64,000 nt of DNA from Volutella citrinella (Eukaryota > Ascomycota > Sordariomycetes > Hypocreales > Nectriaceae). Where the stretch lies: the NCBI GenBank assembly GCA_034401135.1, contig JAWZSP010000002.1, positions 124,001 to 188,000 of the forward strand. Reading direction: 5' to 3'. Shown piece after piece: positions 1 through 11,400 of the stretch. Position numbers and translations under genes: made by a program. Each line of letters starts with the position of its first letter. The first letter of the stretch is position 1. The notes below the pieces were generated by a model. That model made no database searches. It had not been told where the DNA came from and saw only the letters and a program-made list of their open reading frames with translations.

Positions 1-91
1 ACCCATTCTTTCTCTCCCCTTCGCGACACTGCTTTCTCTCGTTCTGTCGTCTTCGTATTCCTCTTTTCGACGTCGATGCTTTTGCTCTAGA

Positions 92-2665
92 ATGCCGGCA
101 CTGTTCAAGGTGGGCGTTTTGGCGCTGCGCCAACTTGCTGGGGGAGGGCCAGATGGTGATCCAGCTGCAATTGGGTCTGGTTTTCGAACTTTGGCTAGCA
201 TGGCTAATTCTACTGCTGCTGCGACTCCCGCGACACAGCCGACAACCGATATCCTGTGGGCGAGCCCGGCTGCATCGACGGAAGACGCCTCGGCGGCATC
301 ATCTTTGCTAACCACTGAGGCTCAGGGTCCGACATGGACAAGCAGTGATTTGGAGGTGTCGGTGACATTGACCGAGACTACTCTGGAGAGCTTCGGTGTC
401 GCCATTTCCTCAGCGACAAGCACCGCTTCCCTGGCGCTTACCTCGGCAGGATCCAGCACAGAGGGTTTGACGCTGGGTCTTTTATCTGAGGGTTCGACTA
501 TGCCTCTCTCATCAGAGGCTTCCACACTCCCTCCTGCGTCAGAGGCTTCCACCCAGTCTCCCACTTCTGAAATCCCGGCTCGGCCTGCTACATCAGAGTC
601 GCCTCGTGCCGTTGGCCACGCTTCCTCTGATAGTACCGAGGCGTTTGTTGGCCCAACGTCAGAGGCTACAATCGACAGTCCCGGGCTGCCGTCTGCTGCG
701 AGCAGCGCGTCAGATGTCCCCATCCTCACGGCGGCATCCAAGACTGCCTTTATCACTTCTGAAAGCCCAAAAGAGCCTGCTGGGGCTGGACCAACGTCGC
801 AAACAACACAAGCTGCGGCCGCAGCTCTCACAACCTTCTTCAGCTCATTCCCAGGACAGCAGTTCGTCACCGCAGCTGATGGTGCCGTTGCCACGTACAT
901 CCCTGCGTACGACTCGGAATTTGCTACAGTAACAGCCACTGAGACAGTCCGTGGCGATGATGGCCAAGACGTGGTGGTGTTCCCTGGAGGCGTGTTCTGG
1001 GGTGTTGCAAGCGGCGTCGGTGGTGCTGCGGCAGGAATCGGGGGTGCTGCAGCTGGGGTTGTTGGCACTGTCGGAGGCGCCATCGGCGGTCTTCTTGGTA
1101 GCATTTTTGGTGGTGGGGGTAAAGGCGTAGCTGGTGGTGTTGTTCCTGCTCCTCTGTCTTTCCCCCCACCCCCAACGATCCCTCCGCCCCCCTACTCCGG
1201 CCCGCCTCCATCAAACGACAAACCCAATGATCCAAAAGATGAGAAAGAAAAGGAAAATGAAAAGACAAAAAAAGAGGAGGAGAAAAAGACGTCCAAAGCC
1301 GAAGAGAGGTCAACTGCAAAGCCAACTGCCGAGTCAACGTCGCCAGTCTCATCTACGACTTCCCAGAGTCCTACTACAACTACAACTACAACTACAACTG
1401 AAGCATGTAGCGCTGCAGTACAGCCTGATTGTACAAAGACTGTTTCGTACATGGAAGTAGATGGCACCCGGGTCATGTAAGTCTCATCTTCCCAAACAAG
1501 GCCACGTACTGACCTTACTAGAACCGAGTTTGGGGATTGCCCAACAATTGTCGAGTGCGCCACCAACACACAGACAACGGCCACGGTCACGGCTACTGGT
1601 GAGGCATTCTGGGCTTTTGGCTTTGCTGAGCCCAGCGAAGGACCCAGAAACAAAGACCCTGTCGACCCGGAAGTGGCCGCCGCGGTTGAAGCCGAGTTCC
1701 AGAAGCTCTTGGACATGATTGACGAGGCGGATTCTGGAGTCAGTGGAAATCAGACTGCTCAGACATCGACTGCAGTGGCAACAAATACGGAGTCAGAGAC
1801 AGTAATCACCTCTGTTGGCTCTTCTGAACCAGGCTCTGATGCCTCGACGACGGCGAAAGAGCCCAAGCAAACATCCACGGATGGTACTCGAAAAGAGCCT
1901 ACGACTACCACGACGACAAAGGCCCCAACAGAGATGACCGCCACTATTGTGCCAGAAGACATGAATGCGCCCATGGAGGGGCCTACGACGCTGCTAACTA
2001 CGACGAAACCTGCACCCCGGCCCAAGGAAGACGCCGTCACCACCAAGGCACCGCCTCCGCCGCCCCCTCCGCCACCTTCTGGCGAAGGACCCATCATGGA
2101 GATCTGGACACAAACGCGAGAGGGCACCGTTCTCGTCTGGTCAACCTACTCCCGCCGCTTCATCATCACGGACAACGTCATCAAAGCGACCGAGACACTG
2201 GGACTCGGCCACGCGCAAACCCTCTCCACACCAGTGCCGACACAGACTGCCGTCAACAATGAGGGCAACGGACAATGCGGCACCAGCGACGGCCTGTCCA
2301 AGAAAGGCCTTGGGCAAGCTTGCGATAGGGCGATTGGCTATTTCGCCGACGATACGGTCTACAAGGGCTACACTACACGATACAGCAGGTCAGACAAGGG
2401 AATCCTGGCAGCCGCTACGTTTTTTAAGGCTGGCTGCATCGCCAAGTTTGAGTGCAAGGACTACGGGATTGGAATGACGGGCAGGGAAATCAAGAGAGCG
2501 TGAGTGATTTTATGGTACCTTGCCTCGTGGTGCAATGCTAACGTGTCTTGTAGGCGGGAGAATGCAAAGTCCAAGGACGACATCTGGATGTGTGGAAACA
2601 TTGAGCTGTCCAATTCCTGCAAGGTGGTGATGGACTACTGTACCAATTGTAACGATAGGGGATAG
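92..2665 (+). CDS. Mucin-like Ser/Thr-rich protein with Cys-rich C-terminal domain
   Basis: Three exons (92-1476, 1522-2499, 2554-2665), 824 codons. The first half is a Ser/Thr/Pro/Ala stalk typical of O-glycosylated surface proteins. Next come a Gly/Ala-rich GxxxG segment (about residues 300-355), a proline stretch, a Lys/Glu-rich stretch and a short Cys-containing module (about 455-510). A second Thr-rich stalk with a run of eight prolines leads to a C-terminal domain with eight cysteines, including GCIAKFEC and the end YCTNC. Both introns restore one frame (donors gtaagt, gtgagt; second branch site gctaac). I do not recognise the C-terminal family. No clear signal peptide follows the ATG at 92, although the composition suggests a wall or secreted protein, so the true start may lie upstream or in an unseen exon. 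The start is therefore less certain than the rest. Confidence 0.75.
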
Positions 2666-2827
2666 GAGAGGAGAAAAGCTAATATTGATTGCGCAATTGG
2701 TCTGGTATTGGTCGTGTTGCGGCGACTCTAGAGAGCATATGCCGCCACTGCGCAGCTTGACATTGGGGAATGAACTCGTTGAATCATCATTTGCAGGTCC
2801 TAAATAGAGCTACTTAGCCATCCCAGA

Positions 2828-4108
2828 CTATGGACGGCTCCGGATACCCTCACCCAGCACCTCAATCCTGTCCAAGAAGCCCGGATTCACGAGGGGATTG
2901 TGCAGGTCCGAGATGGTCGACATGCAAGCCGCGGCAGGATCTCCGCTGGCCTCGAGGGACCCAACCCAGTACTCGTTGCCTGGGAACGAGTTGGAGTCCC
3001 AGGCATACGACAGGACCAGTAGCTGGTCCTCCTTGTCCCGGGGCAGCCTCGCAGCCGGGTTGCGGCGCGAGAAGACGGCGTCAATGCCGAACCGGGCGGC
3101 GACCTCGCGGGCGCGCTGCTGCGTCTGCTTGGGCGCGTCGATCCAGGCGAACTCGACGGTGGCGACGTTGGCGAGGTGCCCAGATAGGCCGAGGTCCCTC
3201 ATGGCGGACGAGAAGACGTCGACGAAGAGGCGCTCCTGGTTGGGGTCGATCTGCCAAACGCCCAGGCCCAGTCCGACGACGTAGACCCACGCCTTTGTGC
3301 CCGCGGCCCGGGCACGGGCGTCAGCCTCGAGGAGGAGCATCTCGGCCGTCAGGCGCATGCGGCTCGAGTAGGCCTCGGCATCGAGCTTGCCGCTTCTCTT
3401 CCTGGATGTGGGCGCCGAGGCGAAGAAGTCGCGCCAGATGGCTTGTAGCTCGGGGTGCATCTTGGACGATGACGACGACGAGGACTCCGACTTGGTCTCG
3501 TGCAGGACATACGTCGACTCCATACGGTCCGGACGCTCGAACCGCGCGCCCACGAGGCCGACGATGACACCGCGCGGCTCATAGCTGCCCGTCTCACCAC
3601 GCTCGCCCCGGTTGTAGCGACTGCCGTCGTTGACAAAGTGGCTGGGCCCGCTGACGCCGATGAGGGCCGACAGCATCATCTCGTCGTAGCTCAGGTAGTC
3701 GGCGAGCGGCAGGATGCTCCGCTCATCGTCCGTCCCCACACGGTCCCAGCGAGCAGCGGCGCGGCCCAGGTCGGAGCCGTCGCGGAGCACGGTGTAGTCG
3801 CCCGAGCCCACGAAGACGACGGCGCGCTTGGCCACGAGCCGCGCCGTCTGGTGGCGCCACGTCCACGCGGGCCCGTAGAGCGCCTTCTCGACGTCGCTTC
3901 CGTGGCGGCGCTTGTGGGCCAGGAAGGCGTCCACCATGGCCGGGAAGCGCGCGTGGACGACGGTGCGAGTGTCGCGGGCATCGCGCTCGACGACGGGAGC
4001 GGGGAAGGTTGCGATGCTCAGCTGCGGGGGCGCGCGCGGATTCAACCGGCGCAGCAGCGAGGCCGCGTCGATGTCGAGGACGCTGGAGCCGGGGTTGGTG
4101 CGCGACAT
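2828..4108 (-). CDS. DUF4804-like protein of unknown function
   Basis: Single exon, 426 aa, ATG at 4108. The protein is mostly soluble: no signal peptide or membrane span is visible. A low-complexity Ser run (about residues 210-218) splits it into an N-terminal part with a GSGDYTVLRDGSDLG motif and a C-terminal part. The latter holds a hydrophobic VYVVGLGLGVW strand and a conserved-looking tail (LSYAWDSNSFPGNEYWVGS). Such features are familiar from the fungal and bacterial DUF4804 proteins, which may have a macrodomain-like fold; I assign this from memory of the tail motif, not from a search. No reaction is known to me. The gene is divergent from the BTB-like gene at 4670, and its 3' end faces the mucin-like gene 160 bp away. 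High GC at third positions fits an expressed gene. Confidence 0.75.
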   Translation of the reverse strand: MSRTNPGSSVLDIDAASLLRRLNPRAPPQLSIATFPAPVVERDARDTRTVVHARFPAMVDAFLAHKRRHGSDVEKALYGPAWTWRHQTARLVAKRAVVFVGSGDYTVLRDGSDLGRAAARWDRVGTDDERSILPLADYLSYDEMMLSALIGVSGPSHFVNDGSRYNRGERGETGSYEPRGVIVGLVGARFERPDRMESTYVLHETKSESSSSSSSKMHPELQAIWRDFFASAPTSRKRSGKLDAEAYSSRMRLTAEMLLLEADARARAAGTKAWVYVVGLGLGVWQIDPNQERLFVDVFSSAMRDLGLSGHLANVATVEFAWIDAPKQTQQRAREVAARFGIDAVFSRRNPAARLPRDKEDQLLVLSYAWDSNSFPGNEYWVGSLEASGDPAAACMSTISDLHNPLVNPGFLDRIEVLGEGIRSRP

Positions 4109-4669
4109 GCCGTTTTGGATGTGTTGGTTGTGTGTAAAAATTCAGATGGCAGGTAGGTTGGGCGTGTGTGCTGTGAATGCGGAATAGCCTCATGCACGCC
4201 CGATGCTGAGCCACACTCGCTGCTGACCAACTTCAGCACTGTCGCCTCGTCCACTCGATGCCTCGAGAATTGCCTGAGGCAAGGCTGACTGTTGCCTGGG
4301 TCTGTGCAATCCAATAACAACTAGTTAGGTGCTTACTGCCGTCAAGCTGCCATAGTCTGCATGCCTGGTTGTAATTGACACTGATTGTTGCGATCCATCA
4401 TGTTGCGACTGTCCTTAAGTACCTACGACCCACAGAGCATAGGATCCACTGCATCGGCCCAGGACAAGGCCTCGACGCAAGCAGAAACGGCTGAAAGACT
4501 CGTTCTGTCCAACGCCTCAGAGGCTGGGACTCAGGGAAGGAGCGTTGGGGCCTCCACACTGTCGGCACACAACCAACATGCATATTTCATCCTGCCCGCA
4601 TCCATGCACCCTCTCCGATTCTGTTTCCAGTCAATCTCTCCCATCCTCCCACGCACCAAGCACAAAGAC
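4109..4669. promoter_or_regulatory. Divergent intergenic region
   Basis: About 560 bp between the start codons of the DUF4804-like gene (minus) and the BTB-like gene (plus). It presumably carries both promoters and leaders. The plus-strand frame of the BTB-like gene stays open upstream to an ATG at 4385, so part of this tract could be coding if translation starts earlier. The extra residues are low in complexity and look like leader sequence. No other structure was seen. Confidence 0.4.
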
Positions 4670-5376
4670 ATGGCTCATACACCCCGCCGAGCCACCAGCA
4701 ATCAACTCGTGGCCATACAAATTGGCGGCGCAGACAACATCCCCATCGACACCGTCACCGTACCCAGAAATGTGCTCTGCAACTCGGCGGTATTGGAGGA
4801 GTGGGTTTCGAACCCAGCCTCCTCTCCATCGTCCCTCAACAGCAACGGGTGCTTGCATCTTCGAGGCTGGGATGGCGATATGCTGCGCTTTGTCCTGCAT
4901 TTCCTCGGCCAGACTGTCAACGGCGTATGGCATCGCTGGGGCCCTGAGCCGGCACTCGCCAACGCGTCGGCCCAAACTCTCCTCAGGCTTTACAAGGCGG
5001 CGTGCTCGGTCGGGTGAGTCAAGTCTTGTTGGCAGATGGCATTCGAACCTGTCTCAATTGACTTGCCAACTCTAGGGCAACCGATGCAAGTGATGAAGCG
5101 ATGAGGGTTCTTCGCCTGCGCAACCTCGGGGTTCAAGAGTTCATCATGGTCACGATTCAGATCGCAAGGCTCGGGCTTTCCGAAAATGAAGCCGTCGCCA
5201 CCTGGATGGCATCATGGCTCAGTGCGAATCTGGAGGTGATGATGGAGTCGCCCGTTGCAAAGGGAGCCATTCTCTCTGGCGACGAAGAGGTTTGGCTCTT
5301 TACATCGGCACTCATGGGGTCCCTGGCTAGGGTTCAAGAGAAAGCGGACTCAAGGCCGGGTCGGCCGAAGCGATGA
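4670..5376 (+). CDS. Small BTB/POZ-like protein
   Basis: Two exons, 4670-5013 and 5076-5376, 214 aa. The ATG at 4670 (MAHTPRRATSNQ) was chosen because conserved-looking sequence begins just after it; upstream in-frame ATGs exist at 4385 and 4400. The N-terminal half (VAIQIGGADNIPI..VPRNVLCNSAVLEEW) resembles the first strands and helix of a fungal BTB/POZ domain, a homo- or hetero-dimerisation module. After it come an acidic-to-hydrophobic helix and a C-terminal helical part (exon 2) like the tails of other fungal BTB proteins. The intron (gtgagtc..caactctag) joins the halves in frame. The partner and process are unknown. The BTB call rests on a short pattern only. Confidence 0.6.
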
Positions 5377-5538
5377 TGATATTCATGATGTATACTATCC
5401 AAGAAATGCAATGCGCGGTCCTAATGTCATGGTCTCGCCGTCATTGAGCTGCCCAGTTCGGGTCTTCACACCCAGGTATTCAAGCCAACAAACAATTAAA
5501 ACTCCCAACCCTATTAAAATACATTGAGCTCTCCTATA

Positions 5539-7870
5539 TCAGCGACCAGGGCGCATGAACGTGATTCCGTCGGGTCGATGGCCTAGAACAAACACCAGAT
5601 CCTGTTTGTCGGTTGGACTAGAAAGACATTAGCTGGGAATGAGAATAATGCATAATGCATATGGTACACTTACGCTTTTCAAGCCACTCCAGCCACTCCA
5701 ACCCAGGCTTGCGGTCCCGAATCTCCCATATATTCTGCAACGCACCCACAAGATCACCCCGGTTATAAAAGAGACCCCTGGTCACGCGCAGCCTAGACAC
5801 TATCGCGCTCCTCGCCGCCGAGTCGACGGCCTCGCAGCCAGCCGTAAATATGGGAAACACAATAGCGTGCGAGACGCGCGAGTCCTGGTTGATGCTGGCC
5901 ACCCTGTCGACGATAATGTCCACGTGGTGGCGGATGAGCGGATCTGTCGACGCCAAACCCCGGAGGCGAGTGTACAGGATGATCATGGCGGCCGAGTGCA
6001 TCGACTCGTTGAGGCACCGCAGCTCCATCGGGTCAGCCCCGCCGTTCTGCGACGTCATCAACTCCTGGTTCCGCGCGCTGAGCAGCACGCCCTCAATGTC
6101 CTCGATCCACAGCTCCCAGCTCGCGTCTGGCGGCTCGGCCTCGCCCGTCGCGGTCCAGTGGGACTGCTTGGTCTCCAGCAGCTGGCCGAGCCGCAGGAGC
6201 GGGTTGATGAGACGCAGCGAAAAGGCCAGGATCGGGTGCGTGGTCCAGTTCTGGAAGTCTGTGCAAAAGTTTTGGCTGATTTCCTCGTCGTCAATCTCGA
6301 GAAGGTCGTGCATGTCGGGCGAGAAGCTGGTTTCGGGTAAACGTAAAGAGCAGAGCATCGCAATTCTGCTCCAGCGCAGCAGAGCGAGGACGAGGCGTGC
6401 GGGCAGCGAGGGAACCATCCTCTGCTGTCGGAGCTGTCTGAGAAAGATGGCGGCGAGGCTCCACGCAATCTCGAGATGTGATTCCGGCCGGTCCGGCCCG
6501 TACAGGTGAAGGAACAAGCCGATTGTGATCTTGGCCAAGAGTCTGTCGGCGTTTGACTCGACTCTTGATTGACTGACTGCGGTGGGCGCAACAGCTTTGG
6601 ACGCCTCTCTTGCCGCCTCTTTCATCAACGGCTTGTACTTCTCGTCGCGGGTAGTGGCCTGGTACTGGAACGCGCTAAAGTAGATCATTGCGTTGCGCAG
6701 TTCATCATCAAACAGGGCCATGCGTGGAAACGTGACTAGGAACGGGTCCTGGAATCCTTGCATGTGGGCAAAGTGCTTTGAATCCAGGCACAAGAAGCCG
6801 TTTCTTGCCACGTGTAGGAAATGGCTCCAGAGGAAGCGTCGGGGTGCGGATGCGAGCATGTCGGTTGGCCATGGCATCGGGCAGTAGAGAATCTCGGGCA
6901 CCATTGGTGACATGCTCCAGATGTCGATGCTGGATGGGTCGTAACTATCGAGGGCGAGACTGAGTGGACTGTTCACACCAGAGAATGTGTGGTCCTGGAC
7001 CCTTGTCAAGGCGGAGGGCTCGCATGTGTTGTCGTCTGTGAGCTGTCTCGGTTCCACGGTATAGCCAGGATGCGGGAACTGGAGGGCTTCTGAGCATGGC
7101 GAGAGCGGAACTTGGGGTAGCTCATTCAACCAGGCCACTCCTTGGAGAGCTGCCGGCTGCGGGGGATAACTCAGAGTAGGTTGATCCAATACTGCCGACG
7201 CTAAGTTCATTGGGGACGTAAGAAGCGTGCTAGTAGCAGCTGTGTATGGCGTCTCCGATGTTGCTGTGGGCCCCTGTTCGTTGGCTTCGTAGGCTGTTTC
7301 GGGTAGTGGTAGCTCAGTATTACTCGTAGAAACAGGAGTAACAGTCTGTAATGGCTGGCCCCCAGGAGTTGAGATATCGAGAACATCGCCCAGCCAACTC
7401 TCGTCGTCAAAGATGGATGGGTCGATGTAGTTGGATGGCGTGGAACGATCCTGAGACGCCTGCACTGGGGGTTTGCTTGTTTGCTCTATAGACACAACAG
7501 GCGGTTGGGACCGCGGTCGGGGTGTTCTTGACGCCACATCGCCATCATCTCGCCTCAATCCATGCACCGTCTTTTTCGGCTTACCCTGCCGAATAGTAGA
7601 CACTCGAGGCGATGATTGGCCGCTAGGTTCCGGGGCAGTCCAGGCCTTGAACGTCTGCGGCTGGCAGACTATGTTTTGCTTTTTGCACCGGGTGCATTGC
7701 GAATACTTGCGATCGCACTAAACCATAGTCATGAGCGCCTCGCTCAAAAGCGCTGACGCAACAACGGATTGACTCACCTTTCGTTTACTTTGGGAGCACT
7801 GCAGGCATGCGCCAGTCGTGTATTTTATGCGGCCTGACGGAATGGAGGCTTTGGCACACATCCCGTCCAT
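5539..7870 (-). CDS. Zn2Cys6 fungal transcription factor (first)
   Basis: Nuclear regulator with an N-terminal binuclear zinc cluster. Exon 1 (7870-7778) carries ACLQCSQSKRK and exon 2 (from 7717) continues CDRKYSQCTRCKKQNIVC, so a 60-bp intron splits the six-cysteine motif, a common arrangement. The rest of exon 2 (to about 5670) holds a Gln/Ser/Thr/Pro-rich segment, then an alpha-helical middle region with no clear enzyme motif. A short intron near the 3' end is needed to reach the usual acidic-hydrophobic tail (KQDLVFVL). The best frame uses donor gtgtac at 5669 and acceptor ctag at 5618, ending at 5539; a stronger donor, gtaagt at 5673, would end the protein at 5583 instead. Start at 7870 preferred (A at -3, upstream in-frame stop); 7861 is the alternative. 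About 739 aa. Confidence 0.85.
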
Positions 7871-8419
7871 CCTTCTGGATGCGCTTTATGCTCCAGGATG
7901 TGAGTGGATTAGAGTATTCGCCTACATGAGAGCAGTGGCGATATCGAAGATGGTTCTGGCTGGCAGCGTTGTTGAGATCAAGAGTTGAGGTTTGGAGGCT
8001 ACGAGACCACGGCCCCATGGCTTGGGCGGATAAAAGATTGTTCCGCTGATAAGCTGGGGATGACAAGGAGCCGCGTCTTTCCAGGGCATAATGCTAGCCT
8101 GGGGCTAACGGGGGGCGAGGCCCGGGGTAACCGTGTGGGGTTCAATGTTGCATGTCAGTCGAGCTTCCAGTCCATGGGGAGGGGAATGCAGCGAGGGAAT
8201 GCAGAAAATAAAAGGAAACGGAGATTTACTCAATGAGAAAGTTGTTGTGAGCGACGAGTTATGGCATAATTTTCCTTGCCAGGCCCATTGGGTGCCAGCA
8301 TTTCTTCAGTCACCACGCTTTGTTTAGGTTGCCAATCCAGACTTCCCGTTCGGAGCAACCACTCTCAGTCAATCTCTATGGGATCATTGCTCAAGCAAAT
8401 TATCAAGAGGCCTATCAAG
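7871..8419. other. Intergenic region, no gene seen
   Basis: About 550 bp between the start of the 5.5-7.9 kb regulator and the 3' end of the next one. It presumably contains the promoter of the former and the terminator of the latter. Short open frames here lack coding character. Confidence 0.4.
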
Positions 8420-10956
8420 CTAACCTTCCCACCAATTCATATTCCCAATATGGGGTAAATGGCCACCAGCGGCTTCTGGCTCATCAAGCCCATCGAGTGA
8501 AAAGACGGGAAACCCAAAATCATCTACCCGGTCCCACCTAGCTCCATCAAATTCGCCTGACGAGGTAGATCCATCAAGGAATGGTATTGTGCCTGCACCC
8601 GCCCCTGATGCCATGGAAAGGCCGCCGGGTGCATCAAGGACCATGCCGGAGCTCAGGGGCGCCGTGTCCAGATCGACCCATAGCTCATCGAATATTGACC
8701 CCGTGCCTGAGCTGTTGTTCTCCGGTTGACTGGGCTCTGACGGCTGCGATGGCTGTTCAACCCAAGCCCCTTCTGATATCTTCGTCTCCAGTGCCAGACG
8801 CTTCGCAGCAGCATCTATGTCGAAACCAATGCCACTTTCCACTAAGCCTGGGACGACCACCGTTGGTCGCAGCCTCGCCAACCGCCCCCCGGCGATTCTT
8901 CCGGCCGCTTCCCCCTCAGCCTGTTCTGGTCTTTTGTCGACAACTGATGCTGATGCCAGCCCCAATCGGTGCCGCTCCTCCGCGCGGTGCCGACCCGCGT
9001 CGGCGGCCAGCTCTTGCAGGGCACCGCGCATTGGATGGCTCTGGGAATGCTCATCGGTCCCGATAGCCACCATGGCCTCTTGCACCAGTCGCCAGGCGTG
9101 CTCGCAGAACGGGCCCCATGGCCGGCTACGCAGCTGGGACACGACGGCCGTCATGGCGTGCCACAGAATATAGTCGCGGAGCGTCCACGCCCAGCCGTGC
9201 AAGTCTGCTCGAGCATGCAGCTGTGCTTTGTGGTGCATGCTAGCAGTAGCATTGAGGAAGACGGAATCCTTGGCCTGGCGCTCGCGTTCCGCCTCTTCTG
9301 GGGATAAACTGCTGCTGCTTCTGTGGCTGCATGGAGGCTTGATTCCGACGACGTACTCGACCAACTCCCACCCCGCGAACAAGACGCTATCCATGACGCG
9401 GATGTAGTGATGTAACGGCATCTCGCTATCGATGCTCTTGTAAAACTCTTTGCAGAGTTTCGCTCGCGACGACTTGAGCATTCGACTCCTCTCCTCGAAG
9501 CCGCTGTCGGGCCGCACCGTGAGGGAGATGCGGAGCTGCCGGGTGCCGCGCCAGATCTCGCACCGCATGACGGCAAATGTGGTATCTGTGAAGCCGTCCT
9601 TAGAAGGTGGCAGTTCCGTTGCGTCTGGATGCAAGTCGACATCGTTGACATTGAGCGGGTCGTGAGTGTCGAACATGGCGGGCGAGATGCCTGCTTCAAA
9701 GACCTGACAGTCGCCGACATGTGTATCGAGGAAGCAGATGCTCCACCACAGACGACGACGCATCTCAGCCTCGAATGGTGTGATGGTGTCGGAAAAGTGG
9801 GAGCCGTCGCGATGCAGGCCCATGGACAAGGCATTGCGGTACAGCAGTCCAGCCATGGTCCAGATGGCTCTGATGCCGTTGCGCCGTGGGACCGTGTGGA
9901 GGTAGAGGGTGAAGGCTTGGATGACCCTGATGTCGGTCGTATATACGACACCCGCGCGTGAGAGGGCCTGCTCAGTGCCTAGTTCTATGCGGGCTACCAG
10001 ACTGGCCTTGGTGTCGTTAAAGTTCTCTGCGATCTACTTACACAGTGGTTAGTGCAAGGGGGTTCATCACACCTTTGTGGGCCACGTGAACTTGCCTCGT
10101 CGTCCGATAGGGAGTTTATTGCTGCCAGTGAGACTGCAAACATGAGTGCTTCCATGCCGGGGCTCAGGGTTTTGAATCGGCCTAGACATGTCAGCTGGAG
10201 CCATGAGTGTGTACATCCTAGACTTCATGGGGCCTCACCCTGGGACTTCTTGACAGTTTGACTCATGGTCGGAATGTGCAAGATCTTGATAAAAGGGTCT
10301 ACATTGTCGATAAACACTTGCCATATATATGGAACCTGTGAAGGCAGAGGCTGCAGATTCTGGAGGTTCGCATTTTGGTAACCGAAGAGAAACGGTGGGG
10401 CCTGGACTGGAGTAAAAGGTTTCAGTCGTTGGGCAAGGAAGTCGGAAGAGTCTCTGTCGATGTGATCTCTTCCCGATAATGACCGATCAATGTGCTTCAG
10501 CTCCTCGCACAATGCTGCCCACAGCGTATTCTTGATGTACAGACTGTCGTCGTTGTGTATGACGAGGTGGCCCATGTCCCGTGTGGCGTCTCGCAGCTGC
10601 TGGGCAGCATCAGTAGTTGTCTTTGACCCGTGGTCAGTGTCATCACGGCGAGTTTCAGATTCGTGAGACTTGGCACTGTTTCTGCCCTCCTGCTGCTCCT
10701 CCTCGAGCTGCGAGCTGAGTTCGCCCACGATGCCCTCGAGGCGACGGAGCCGACCCAACAGCTCCGTCTTATTGGGCACGGACGGATCGTGCCTCCGCGA
10801 TGGCATCCGTCCAGAGATTGGGAAGTAGCACTCAAGGGAGGATTTGGAACACTGAGAGCAGGGCTGGCGTCGGTCACATCGGACCTTGCGGCGGCGGCAG
10901 TTGTAGCAGCTCCACGGACTCGCGGCAGCCTCGGCCGAGCTGCCATTGTCGGCCAT
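8420..10956 (-). CDS. Zn2Cys6 transcription factor with Fungal_trans domain (second)
   Basis: Three exons (10956-10239, 10181-10096, 10033-8420), 805 aa. The N-terminus has a textbook zinc cluster (CYNCRRRKVRCDRRQPC then CSKSSLEC), followed by a leucine-rich coiled-coil linker (LLGRLRRLEGIVGEL), the usual dimerisation element. The middle homology region includes SPGMEALMFAVSLAAINSL, GTEQALSRAGVVYTTD and SMGLHRDGSHF, matching the fungal-specific transcription factor domain. The second intron starts with GC (gcaagt) rather than GT; without it the conserved frame cannot be joined. The ATG at 10956 precedes MADNGSSAEAA. The gene is divergent from a glutathione S-transferase gene over about 445 bp, so it may regulate that gene, itself or the dehydrogenase beyond; this is inference. 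Confidence 0.92.
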
Positions 10957-11400
10957 GGTGGCGGGGGCGTCTCTGTTTACGGCGTCCGGGTCGCGGACCA
11001 CGCTTCGGGGGTAGCACACAACGAGGACGAGCTGGCGGAATGCCCTGTTGTTGCATTGCGCAACGTGTGATGAATGAATGTAAGCTGGAGGTTTGTAAGC
11101 AGGTGAACGACGGAGGGGCCGCAGCCCGGCCAATCAAAATGCCGCTTGGTCCGAATCCCGTCCTCCGGGTGCTCCACTCTACGGCCCGGAGCAAAGCCGA
11201 CAGCGAGCGGTGAACGGCGATGGCGGAGTTTACGAGGATATCATAGGCGGAGTTTGATGCTATGGGTGCTATCTTGATGCACCGATTGATATATATATGA
11301 CTCCTTGATAAAATGTTGGGAACGACTACAAACAGCCTCAATCCTCATACACATTCACAGCCTTACCTTGCCTTACCTTGCTTTACCTTGCGTATCCATC
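10957..11400. promoter_or_regulatory. Shared promoter of regulator and GST genes
   Basis: A 444-bp divergent intergenic region between a Zn2Cys6 factor (minus) and a GST gene (plus). A TATATATA run at about 11290-11297 lies some 105 bp upstream of the GST start codon. A repeated ccttacctt motif (11361-11389) lies in the presumed GST leader. Confidence 0.5.
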
